DNA of 64,000 bases from CAYUYV01 sp964449455 (GTDB taxonomy: Bacteria; Pseudomonadota; Alphaproteobacteria; JAJFIK01): contig CAYUYV010000006.1 in NCBI GenBank assembly GCA_964449455.1, positions 1-64,000 on the forward strand, read 5' to 3'. Position 1 is the stretch's first letter. Each line of letters opens with the position of its first letter. The notes under the pieces were generated by a model. It had not been told where the DNA came from. It made no database searches and saw nothing but the letters and a program-made list of their open reading frames with translations. Shown in pieces: positions 34,128 to 41,902 of the stretch. The position numbers and the translations under genes were made by a program.

Positions 34128-34693
34128 ACCCACCCAGATCCATTTTTGATTAAGGAAAGCCCCGCACAAGGAGGCCGTCTGCGAACCTTTGGTCCAGCAC
34201 GCCAATCTGGGGCAAACGCGTGCTCCCGGTTATTCCGGACCACCCGCGCTATCGTGCCCCGTTGCCTTTTTGCACCGTTCTACCGTGCCCCCGTGCCATC
34301 ATGTTCGGGCCCACAGTGTGGGAAGTCCTGCACGAGCCCGACCCGCTGCACAACCCCTTGGAAACAAGACCCGTGTCTTTGCGCCGTGGCTTTTCAAGCC
34401 TTGGGGCTGTGAACCACGGTGTGGGTCCAGATTCAAGTCCTGGGCTGCGGCCGGGTAACGGATCGGAAAGTTCCTCTGGCGGCAAATGGCGCGAACGTGC
34501 CGCTTGCGATGCCGCATAACACTGATGCAGCGGTTTGACCGCACGCCATGCCATTTCAAATTTGGTGGCAGTTGTGTATTGCGTTGCGAACGGGGACGCG
34601 GCACGGGTGAGACCTTGGCGAGGGCATCCGCCCGACCTGTTCTGCGCGCGCCCTGGCGGCGTGCGGCGGACGGTGAGCAGGGGACATGAAGGC
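34128..34693. other. Divergent intergenic region
   Basis: About 565 bases between the divergent EpsD-type and WecG-type genes. The WecG frame is open upstream to 34535, but that part has no family similarity. No repeat or RNA gene is seen. Confidence 0.4.
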
Positions 34694-35506
34694 ATGATCG
34701 AAAACACCTGGGCTCATGTTTTGGGTGTCAACGTATCGGTGGGGACCTTGGAGTCGACCCATGCCCAGATCCTGTCCTGGATTGAGCAGGACGAGCGGCA
34801 TTTCGTGACCATCACAGGGGCCCACGGGATTATCGAGAGCCAACGCGACTCGAAGCTTCTTGATATCCACAATCAGGCCGGCATGGTGACCGCGGATGGC
34901 ATGCCGCTGGTCTGGATGAGCAGGGCCCAGGGCTATGGCAAGGCCAATCGGGTCTATGGTCCTGACCTGATGGAGCACGTTCTCCGGCACACCATGGATG
35001 GATCTGTCCGCCATTATCTTTATGGTGGTTTGCCCGATGCCCTGGAGGCTTTGGAAGCGGCCATCGCCCGCGACTATCCGGGCGTTCAGGTCGTGGGAAA
35101 ATACTCGCCGCCCTTCCGCAAGGTGGGGGAGCTCGAATCCGATGACGTCATTGAGCAGATTAATGCGGCGCGGCCCGACATTGTCTGGGTGGGCCTGAGT
35201 ACGCCGAAGCAGGAATATTGGATGGCCAATCATCTGCCCCGGCTGAATGCGCATGCCCTGATCGGCGTAGGCGCAGCCTTTGATTTCCTGGCCGGTCAGA
35301 AGGTCCAGGCGCCCCGCTTTGTCCAACGCTCCGGTTTCGAATGGCTGTACCGGATGACGACAGAGCCCAAGCGTCTTGCCAGCCGTTATATGGATATCGT
35401 GCCGCGCTTTATGGTTTTGAGCGGCCTCCAGCTTGCCGGCCTGCGACGCTGGCCTGTGCCTGAACGCGTGCAATCCGTTCGGGCCGCCCGCCAGCGAACA
35501 CCCTGA
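34694..35506 (+). CDS. WecG/TagA/CpsF-family glycosyltransferase
   Basis: A 270-residue GT26 protein. Landmarks are FVTITGAHGIIES, TADGMPLVWMSRAQGYGKANRVYGPDLM (about 73-100, holding the catalytic Asp and the substrate Arg), HYLYGGLPD, and VWVGLSTPKQEYWMANHLPRL (about 175-195). Such enzymes add an N-acetylmannosamine-type or related sugar to a lipid-linked intermediate. GAAGGC precedes ATG 34694. It sits beside an NDP-sugar epimerase gene and the EpsD-type gene, consistent with exopolysaccharide synthesis. Confidence 0.88.
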   Translation: MIENTWAHVLGVNVSVGTLESTHAQILSWIEQDERHFVTITGAHGIIESQRDSKLLDIHNQAGMVTADGMPLVWMSRAQGYGKANRVYGPDLMEHVLRHTMDGSVRHYLYGGLPDALEALEAAIARDYPGVQVVGKYSPPFRKVGELESDDVIEQINAARPDIVWVGLSTPKQEYWMANHLPRLNAHALIGVGAAFDFLAGQKVQAPRFVQRSGFEWLYRMTTEPKRLASRYMDIVPRFMVLSGLQLAGLRRWPVPERVQSVRAARQRTP

Positions 35507-35623
35507 TCCGCTGGCGGACATCTCGGCGTTGGCCCTCAAGGGACCCCGCCGCGCCACCATGGAACTATTGAACTCATCACCCTTTAGAAGCCCTGTAATC
35601 CAATTTAGCGAGGAGAGTGCAGA

Positions 35624-36637
35624 ATGCAGATGGACAAGCAAGGGAGTGTGGTTGTCACCGGCGGCGGCGGCTTTATCGGCGGCCATCTGGTCAAGCACTT
35701 CCTCGACGAGGGGTTTGCCCATGTCCGCTCCGTCGACCTGAAGCCCCAGTCCGAGTGGTATCAGGTGCATGAAGGCGTCGAAAATCTTCAGCTCGACTGC
35801 ATGGACCTGGAGAATTGCCGTACGGCGGTCAAGGACGCCCGCTATGTCTTCAATCTGGCGGCCGACATGGGCGGCATGGGCTTTATCGAGAACAACAAGG
35901 CCGCCTGCATGCTCTCGGTGCTGATCAATACGCATATGTTGATGGCTGCCAAGGAAATGGGCGCGGTCGAGCGCTTTTTTTATTCCTCGTCCGCCTGCAT
36001 CTATCCGTCCTATCGCCAGGGCGATCCCAATGTAACGGCTCTGAAGGAAGAAGACGCTTATCCGGCCCAGGCCGAAGACGGCTATGGCTGGGAGAAACTG
36101 TTCAGTGAGCGGATGTGCCGCCATTTCCGTGAAGACTATGGCATCGAGGCCCGGGTGGCCCGCTATCACAATGTCTATGGCCCGAACGGCACCTGGCGCG
36201 GTGGCCGCGAAAAGGCGCCGGCCGCAGTGTGCCGGAAGGTCATCGAAGCCAAGATCAGCGGTAATCACGAAATCGAAATCTGGGGTGATGGCGAACAGAC
36301 CCGGTCCTTTATGTATATCGACGATTGCATCAAGGGCTCGCTGATGATTGCCACCCAGGACGTGCTTGAGCCGCTCAATCTGGGCAGCGACCAGCTTGTG
36401 ACCATCAACCGTCTGGTCGAGATCGTCGAGGAGATCGCGGGCATAAAGCTGACCCGCCGGCACAAGCTCGACGCGCCCCAGGGCGTTCGTGGCCGCAACA
36501 GCGACAACACCATGATCCAGCGGGAGCTTGGCTGGGCGCCCGGCATCTCCCTTGAGGAGGGCATGGAGAAGACCTATCGCTGGATCTATGACGAGGTCGT
36601 CCGTACCGGCCATGTGGCGGCTGCCCCGGCAATGTGA
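35624..36637 (+). CDS. GDP-mannose 3,5-epimerase-like NAD-dependent epimerase
   Basis: A 337-residue extended SDR epimerase. VVVTGGGGFIGGHL (about 9-22) binds NAD. FNLAADMGGMGFIENN (about 75-90), SSSACIYPSYRQ (about 122-133, with the catalytic Cys) and GYGWEKLFSERMC (about 150-162, Tyr-x3-Lys) closely follow the plant GDP-mannose 3,5-epimerase pattern. RNSDNTMIQRELGWAP closes the substrate site. The product would be GDP-L-galactose or a related sugar for the exopolysaccharide. GGAGAG precedes ATG 35624. Confidence 0.82.
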   Translation: MQMDKQGSVVVTGGGGFIGGHLVKHFLDEGFAHVRSVDLKPQSEWYQVHEGVENLQLDCMDLENCRTAVKDARYVFNLAADMGGMGFIENNKAACMLSVLINTHMLMAAKEMGAVERFFYSSSACIYPSYRQGDPNVTALKEEDAYPAQAEDGYGWEKLFSERMCRHFREDYGIEARVARYHNVYGPNGTWRGGREKAPAAVCRKVIEAKISGNHEIEIWGDGEQTRSFMYIDDCIKGSLMIATQDVLEPLNLGSDQLVTINRLVEIVEEIAGIKLTRRHKLDAPQGVRGRNSDNTMIQRELGWAPGISLEEGMEKTYRWIYDEVVRTGHVAAAPAM

Positions 36638-36664
36638 TCGGACGCTTTAGGCGGTCCACGTGAG

Positions 36665-36699
36665 GCCCCGGGCCGCTGATGCGGCGCCCGGGGCTTTTT
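36665..36699 (+). terminator. Rho-independent terminator after the epimerase gene
   Basis: GCCCCGGGC and GCCCGGGGC form a nine-base-pair stem (36665-36673 with 36686-36694) followed by TTTTT. It lies 28 bases beyond the epimerase stop codon. Confidence 0.85.
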
Positions 36700-36984
36700 C
36701 TATCCGGGCCATCTCAGTCGCGGGCGCCCCTATCGCTGGGAAGTCCGGGCGATTGACGGTGCAAGGCCAATTCGCCATTCGTTTTGACGGTGAGGTCTCC
36801 CGCCATTGGTCTTCGGGCGTGGCATTTGTTCTCGCGTCCTGCTACACCCCCTTACGACGTCGTAGGGATCGAGCCGCGCATTGCGCTGCGTCCTACCACC
36901 GGATTGCAAAGCTCTGTGATCTTTCTACCCAATTTGCCGCGCTTGAGCCCTCAGGGCCTTCGATTTCGGGACTGTTTTCCAATC

Positions 36985-38022
36985 ATGGTTTTGTTTGTGT
37001 TTTCGCTGTCGGCGGTTCGCCTTGGCCGGGCTCTGTCCCTCGCAGTTTTCGTCGCTTTGGGGGCGGCATCCCTGAATGCGCCAGCCCAGGCAGACGCTCT
37101 GCTTCCGCCGGATCTTCGGCGCCTGATGGAAGTGGTTCTCGAAGACGGCACGCCCGATAGGGTGGCGCAAACGGCCAAGCTGGCTGCGCAGGTCGCGCCG
37201 GGGAGCGAGCCGGAGATTTTGGCGCTTGTTGCGGCCCAGGCCCCGGACATGGCGCCTGAGGTGGCCGAAGCTCTGGGTCTGCGAAAGCGCACGGCCCTGG
37301 CTGCTGTTGAGGCCGCCCGCGAAGGAGGCGAGGCCCTTGCGGGGCCGGCAGCGCTTGAGGCCCAAACACCCCGCTTTTTCTCCTTTGAGGGATGGGACGG
37401 CACCATCGCCCTTGGCGTCTCTGCCACGACAGGGAACTCGCGTCAGCAGGAAGGGGCCCTTGATCTCAGTCTCCGGCGGGCTCACCGGCGCGTGAGTTAC
37501 GAACTGACCGCCCTGGCCGATCTTGCCAGCGCCGATGGCGCCGCGACGCGGGAGCGTTACGCCGCCGGCTTCCAGCTGAGCTATGACATTTCCGATCGCT
37601 GGTTTGCGTTTGCCGGTTTCGATGGTGAGAAAGACCGCTTTACAGGATTTGATTACCGGACATCACTGACCCCCGGCATCGGGTATCGAATCATCAATCG
37701 GGACAAGGCCCTGTGGCGCGTCCAGGGTGGGCCAACCGCCCGCCTTGAGCAGCCGGAAGATTCAACCGCTCGGACAAGTGTTGGCGCAGCGGCGGAGAGC
37801 TTGTTCCGGTGGGAGAGCGAAAATGGCGTCACGGTCGAAAATGAAAGTGATGTGATCGCAACCCGGACGACGACCCTGTCCAACCGGATTCGGTTCGGCT
37901 TTCCGATCTACAAGGCCCTGTCCCTCGCGCTGTCGAATGAAGTCCGCTACGAGTTCCAGCCGCCCGCCGGTGCGGAGAACCTGGACACCACGTCACGGGC
38001 CTCTATCGCCTATTCATTTTGA
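36985..38022 (+). CDS. DUF481 outer membrane beta-barrel protein
   Basis: A 345-residue exported protein: signal segment (ALSLAVFVALGAASLNAPAQA), an Ala-rich helical region (about 35-115), then a DUF481 barrel beginning GTIALGVSATTGNSRQQEGALDLSLR and ending in an aromatic C terminus (SIAYSF), as in outer membrane proteins. DUF481 (YdiY-type, salt-induced) proteins have no firmly known function. ATG 36985 gives a proper signal peptide; the longer frame from 36784 is not supported. No strong ribosome binding site is seen. Confidence 0.8.
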   Translation: MVLFVFSLSAVRLGRALSLAVFVALGAASLNAPAQADALLPPDLRRLMEVVLEDGTPDRVAQTAKLAAQVAPGSEPEILALVAAQAPDMAPEVAEALGLRKRTALAAVEAAREGGEALAGPAALEAQTPRFFSFEGWDGTIALGVSATTGNSRQQEGALDLSLRRAHRRVSYELTALADLASADGAATRERYAAGFQLSYDISDRWFAFAGFDGEKDRFTGFDYRTSLTPGIGYRIINRDKALWRVQGGPTARLEQPEDSTARTSVGAAAESLFRWESENGVTVENESDVIATRTTTLSNRIRFGFPIYKALSLALSNEVRYEFQPPAGAENLDTTSRASIAYSF

Positions 38023-38038
38023 TCAAAAAGGGGTCTCG

Positions 38039-38060
38039 AAAAAGACAAATAGTCTTTTTT
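38039..38060 (+). terminator. Rho-independent terminator after the DUF481 gene
   Basis: AAAAAGAC pairs with GTCTTTTT around an AAATA loop, followed by T. An outer pair AAAAAGGGG (38025-38033) and CCCCTTTTT (38072-38080) encloses it, so a larger nested structure is possible. Confidence 0.75.
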
Positions 38061-38317
38061 GTTCAATATAGCCCCTTTTTCTTTTCGTTTGTTATCGCAC
38101 GATCATTGAACCTCGCCGTGCTTTCTTTTTGCAAAGATCTTCGCGTCAACATGCCGCGAGCGGCGGATTTTCCTATTTTCTGACGGAAACGTCACCAATT
38201 CTTCAGAACAGTGCAATCTTGAAACCACTAATCCTGCATCCGCATCGGCCTCAGCGTCGTACTGCAAATACGGTGTCTGGCGGGCACCGCAAACCTTTCT
38301 CACTTGGGGAGATAAAT
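38061..38317. other. AT-richer upstream region of the fasciclin gene
   Basis: About 255 bases with clearly lower GC than the genes around it, ending in GGGGAGATAAAT before the fasciclin ATG. A promoter is likely; I cannot assign boxes with confidence. Confidence 0.4.
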
Positions 38318-38839
38318 ATGCTGAATTTCGTGCGTGCCGCTTTCCTGGCGGCTGGTGTCTTCGTTGCGGGCATGGCCGCTCCGGCTGCCAAGGCTGACGA
38401 CATTGTCGACACGGCTGTGAAGGCAGGCTTCACGAAACTGGTTGCTGCTGTTCAGGCGGCTGAGCTGGTCGAAGCCCTGAAGGGTGACGGCCCGTTCACG
38501 GTGTTCGCACCGACCGATGCGGCTTTCGACGCTCTGGGCGAAGAAAAGCTGGCTGAGCTGCTGAAGCCGGAAAACAAGGAAATGCTGCAGAGCATCCTTC
38601 TGTATCACGTGGTGAGTGGCAAGGTTGAGTCCACCGCCCTGGCCGGCAAGACCATCGACGTCGAAACCCTCCAGAAGGGCCTGATCCACGTTGACGGCAC
38701 CGACGGCGTGAAGGTGAACAACGCCACTGTCACGACGGCTGACGTGATGGCCAGCAATGGCGTCATTCACATCATCGATACCGTGCTGATCCCGGGCCAA
38801 GACGGCAAGGGCGCCCATGGCGGCATGAAAAAGCACTGA
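38318..38839 (+). CDS. Secreted fasciclin-domain (FAS1) protein
   Basis: A 173-residue protein: signal peptide (AAFLAAGVFVAGMAAPAAKA) followed by a single FAS1 domain. TKLVAAVQAAELVEALKGDGPFTVFAPTDAAFDAL is the H1 motif region, LLYHVVSGKV the YH core, and SNGVIHIIDTVLIPG the H2 motif. Small secreted FAS1 proteins are usually linked to adhesion or matrix. The strong ribosome binding site and own terminator suggest a monocistronic, well-expressed gene. Confidence 0.92.
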   Translation: MLNFVRAAFLAAGVFVAGMAAPAAKADDIVDTAVKAGFTKLVAAVQAAELVEALKGDGPFTVFAPTDAAFDALGEEKLAELLKPENKEMLQSILLYHVVSGKVESTALAGKTIDVETLQKGLIHVDGTDGVKVNNATVTTADVMASNGVIHIIDTVLIPGQDGKGAHGGMKKH

Positions 38840-38882
38840 GACAGTCTGTCTCGCCCATCTCCACGCTTGCCGTGAGATGGAA

Positions 38883-38908
38883 GCCGGGCCCTTGGGCCCG
38901 GCTTTTCT
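38883..38908 (+). terminator. Rho-independent terminator after the fasciclin gene
   Basis: GCCGGGCCC pairs with GGGCCCGGC across a very short turn, followed by TTTTCTTTT. It lies about 45 bases after the stop codon. Confidence 0.85.
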
Positions 38909-39021
38909 TTTGCCAGCGTTTCACAGCCGATCTTTGCCGCCAGCCCATGCCGCCTGCTCTCGACGCTTTTGAGGTCCCGCGTTAAGGAAGGGGCGCTGAG
39001 AGCAAGGGCCGACACGGTGGG

Positions 39022-39981
39022 ATGGCCCGTCTGTCCGGGAGAATGGTCATGGGTGACGCGGTCCAGGTGCTGACCCCCAAAGTCGGCGATATCGGAAATT
39101 TCGAGGTGCGCAGGGCGCTGCCCTCGGTCAGCCGCCGCATGGTCGGTCCTTTCATTTTTTGGGACGAGATGGGGCCTGCAACCTTCGCACCGGGCCAAGG
39201 CCTTGATGTGCGCCCCCATCCCCATATCGGCCTTGCCACGGTGACCTATCTCTTTGACGGCGAGCTTGAGCACCGGGACACGATGGGCGTGTTCGCCACC
39301 GTGAAACCGGGGGATGTAAACATCATGGCGGCCGGCTCGGGTGTCGTGCATTCGGAGCGCACCAGCCCGCAGCGCCGCGCGGCCGGCCAGCGGCTCCATG
39401 GCATTCAGGCCTGGATTGCCCTGCCCGAAGACCAACAAGAAACTGATCCGCTTTTTGATCATCAGGACCAGGCGGATTTGCCGGTTTTTGATCAGGACGG
39501 GGCCCGGGTGACCCTGATTGCCGGCACGGCCTATGGTCGTTCGGCGCCGACGCGGGTCTTCTCGCCAACGCTCTATCTCGATGTCAGCTTGCCTGCCGCT
39601 GCCCATCTGGTGCTGCCCGGCGAACACGAGGAGCGGGCCGTTTATGTGGTCGAGGGGAGCGTGCGCATTGATGGCGAGCCCGTGCCGAATCGCTCCATGG
39701 CCTTGCTGCCCGCCGACGCGATTGGCTGGATGGAGGCGGTGGAGCCGAGCCGGGTCATGGTGTTGGGCGGCGCGCCGCTGGGGCGGCGCCACATCACGTG
39801 GAACTTCGTGTCGACCGACCCTGAGCGTATTTCCAAAGCCCGGGATGACTGGCGTGCCTCCATCGCCGGCGGGTTCCAGGACACGGTCTTCCGCTTGCCG
39901 GAGACGGAATGCGACTTCATTCCCTTTCCCGGGGATGCCGAAGGACCGCCAGAAAGCACCGAAGAGTGTCCGACCAGCTGA
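39022..39981 (+). CDS. Pirin family protein
   Basis: A 319-residue bicupin. The N-terminal cupin carries the metal-binding pirin motif RPHPHIGLATVTYLFDGELEHRD (about 65-87) and MAAGSGVVHSER (about 105-116). The C-terminal cupin (about 185-260) lacks the metal set. Bacterial pirins include quercetinase-like enzymes and redox-linked regulators; the sequence does not decide. ATG 39022 follows GGTGGG; an ATG eight codons later is also possible. Confidence 0.88.
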   Translation: MARLSGRMVMGDAVQVLTPKVGDIGNFEVRRALPSVSRRMVGPFIFWDEMGPATFAPGQGLDVRPHPHIGLATVTYLFDGELEHRDTMGVFATVKPGDVNIMAAGSGVVHSERTSPQRRAAGQRLHGIQAWIALPEDQQETDPLFDHQDQADLPVFDQDGARVTLIAGTAYGRSAPTRVFSPTLYLDVSLPAAAHLVLPGEHEERAVYVVEGSVRIDGEPVPNRSMALLPADAIGWMEAVEPSRVMVLGGAPLGRRHITWNFVSTDPERISKARDDWRASIAGGFQDTVFRLPETECDFIPFPGDAEGPPESTEECPTS

Positions 39982-40141
39982 CTTTGCTTCGCGATGTGTC
40001 TTGCCTGCTGGCTTAGGGACAGCCATCCTGCCCGCGCGTCACACGGCACATGTCACGCGGCACACGGGGCCGCGCCGGGGGCCGGACGGCCTGACCACGG
40101 GGTTTGAAAGATCGGAACGAGAAGAGTGGGAGAGGGGATCC

Positions 40142-41356
40142 ATGGCGGAACAGTGCGACATCACACGGCCGACGGCGCCCATGTCACCAGCGAAGGCCCC
40201 TGGCCATGAGGCCGGCCCGAAGCGCATCCTGTCCATCGACAGCAGCGGCCTGCACAGCTTCGTCAGCCTTGCCATGCTGGGGCGCATCGAGACGGTGCTG
40301 CGGGCCCAGTCGGCAAAGGTTCCGGTGAACCAGCTTGTCGGGACCCAAGGCCGGCCTTTCCGCCTCTCGCGGTATTTTGATCTCATTGGCGGCTCCGGCA
40401 CCGGGGCCCTGATTGCGGCGGGCCTTGCCTGGGGGCACAGCGCCGAAGATCTGATCGACATGATGAAGCTGCTCGCCCGCGCGAGCCTGCGAAAGCGTTG
40501 GTTGGGGGGCGGATCATCCGCCGGTGTTGACCGGGCCGCACTGCTTTCGGCGCTCCACGACCTTTTCGGCTGTGCGCCACTGACGACCTCAAAACTGCGC
40601 ACCGGCCTTGCCGTTGTGGCCCGCCGGGTGGATGGCCCGCGCAGCACGGTGATCCTCTCCAACCGGGCGCCCCTTCCGGGTGTTCGCCCGTCCATGCGGG
40701 GTGACGCGGGCGTTACAGTGGCGGACGCGGTGCGCGCCAGCCTGCCGACCCTGTCCGGCGACCAGGCGGAGATTGTGCCTTGCGGCGCCGGTCTTCACGG
40801 GGCGTTCAAGGCGGTGGACCATGGACCCCATGGGGACCCGGCCATGGCGCTTTTGTTGCTGGCCACCAATGCGGCCGGCGCTGGTCGGGCAGACCACGAA
40901 CCGGGGCTTGGCTGGCGTGCCGATGCGGACAATCTGTTTATGGCGTCGGTCGGTGCGGTCCGCGGCCGGCGTTATGGCCGCATGGCGCCCCAGGATCAGG
41001 CCCGGATGCGCTTTGGTGGCGCTGAGGCGGTGGACGCGGCCCTGATGGGTGAGGCGATGATGCGCTCCATGGCGGTCTCCTCAAAGCGCTCTTTGTCCGT
41101 GGACGATGTGACGGGCGGCTTCGCGCCCGAGGCCCTGCGCAGCGAGCCCAAGCTCACTTATGCCCGCTATGCCATGACCCTGGACCAGGCCTGGCTTCAG
41201 GACCGGGTTGAGCGGCGCCTGTCCCACCGCGAAATCGACCGCCTGCGGATGATGAGCCGGGACAGCCAGATCGAGCCTTTGCTCACCCTGGCCCGGGACA
41301 TTGCCGACGCCGAAGTGCGCCCCGACCATTTTCCAGCCCGTTTTGCCACGGCCTGA
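40142..41356 (+). CDS. Patatin-like phospholipase with altered glycine-rich motif
   Basis: A 404-residue protein with a patatin-like fold in its first half. ILSIDSSGLHSFVSLAMLGRIE (about 30-51) aligns with the oxyanion DGGGxRG segment but lacks the glycine run. DLIGGSGTGALIAAGLAWG (about 80-98) holds the GxSxG nucleophile serine. FKAVDHGPHGDPAMALLLLA (about 223-240) takes the place of the catalytic DGG region, keeping the Asp. The C-terminal region after about 300 is not recognised. It may be a lipid acyl hydrolase with changed chemistry. GGGAGAGGGG lies upstream of ATG 40142. Confidence 0.7.
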   Translation: MAEQCDITRPTAPMSPAKAPGHEAGPKRILSIDSSGLHSFVSLAMLGRIETVLRAQSAKVPVNQLVGTQGRPFRLSRYFDLIGGSGTGALIAAGLAWGHSAEDLIDMMKLLARASLRKRWLGGGSSAGVDRAALLSALHDLFGCAPLTTSKLRTGLAVVARRVDGPRSTVILSNRAPLPGVRPSMRGDAGVTVADAVRASLPTLSGDQAEIVPCGAGLHGAFKAVDHGPHGDPAMALLLLATNAAGAGRADHEPGLGWRADADNLFMASVGAVRGRRYGRMAPQDQARMRFGGAEAVDAALMGEAMMRSMAVSSKRSLSVDDVTGGFAPEALRSEPKLTYARYAMTLDQAWLQDRVERRLSHREIDRLRMMSRDSQIEPLLTLARDIADAEVRPDHFPARFATA

Positions 41357-41642
41357 CGGCGGCGTTTCGGGTCTGATTGGACGCCGGCGTGCTCAGTATG
41401 CGTTGCGCTCTGTGAGCCATGGCTCTCCTTGCCGAGACAGTCGGTGTGGTGAAGGGTCATGGGGGCCTGAAAGTCCGAGCGTATGGGGGCGGCCATCGCA
41501 CCGGTGATGTCCGCCGAGGAGCGCTCTAACACCCGCAACAGGGTGTGCCCCACTGACCTGCGGCATCCAGGCCGCTGGCAAAGGGTCGGCCTTGCCGTCG
41601 CCTTGCACCCAAGCGGATGAAATCGTAAACAAGACAACCGAC
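41357..41642. other. Intergenic region before tRNA-Leu
   Basis: About 285 bases between the patatin-like gene and the tRNA gene. No gene is supported. The promoter of the tRNA should lie near the right end. Confidence 0.4.
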
Positions 41643-41729
41643 GCGGACGTGGTGGAATCGGTAGACACACGAGACTTAAAATCTCGAGCTCGTAAGAGCG
41701 TGCGGGTTCAAGTCCCGCCGTCCGCACCA
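41643..41729 (+). tRNA. tRNA-Leu (anticodon UAA)
   Basis: An 87-base tRNA with acceptor arms GCGGACG and CGTCCGC, discriminator A and encoded CCA. The anticodon stem CGAGA/TCTCG encloses loop CTTAAAA, giving anticodon TAA. The long variable arm (GAGCTCGTAAGAGCGT region) is class II as expected for leucine, and GGTTCAAGTCC is the T loop region. The galactoside cluster starts about 170 bases after its 3' end. Confidence 0.97.
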
Positions 41730-41902
41730 TAGCGGAAGTGAGAAGACGCGGCATCGATCGAGGTGTCTGTCTGCGCACGAGCGAAGCAACCCGTGAAGAC
41801 AATAGAGCCCCGCAGCTTTGGTGGAGACGTCTTTGCGGCGGTCCCAAGTGGTACGATTATCCGTATTCGTTCTGATAGAGCACACAGGGCATAGGAGACG
41901 CT

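Noticed and set aside
34556..36613. 685-codon open frame on the minus strand across the WecG and epimerase genes
   Set aside because: It covers two genes with clear family motifs and the terminator-bounded plus-strand unit; its sequence shows no family feature.
38767..40026. 419-codon minus-strand frame opposite the pirin gene
   Set aside because: The plus strand carries intact pirin motifs; the minus frame has none and crosses the fasciclin terminator.
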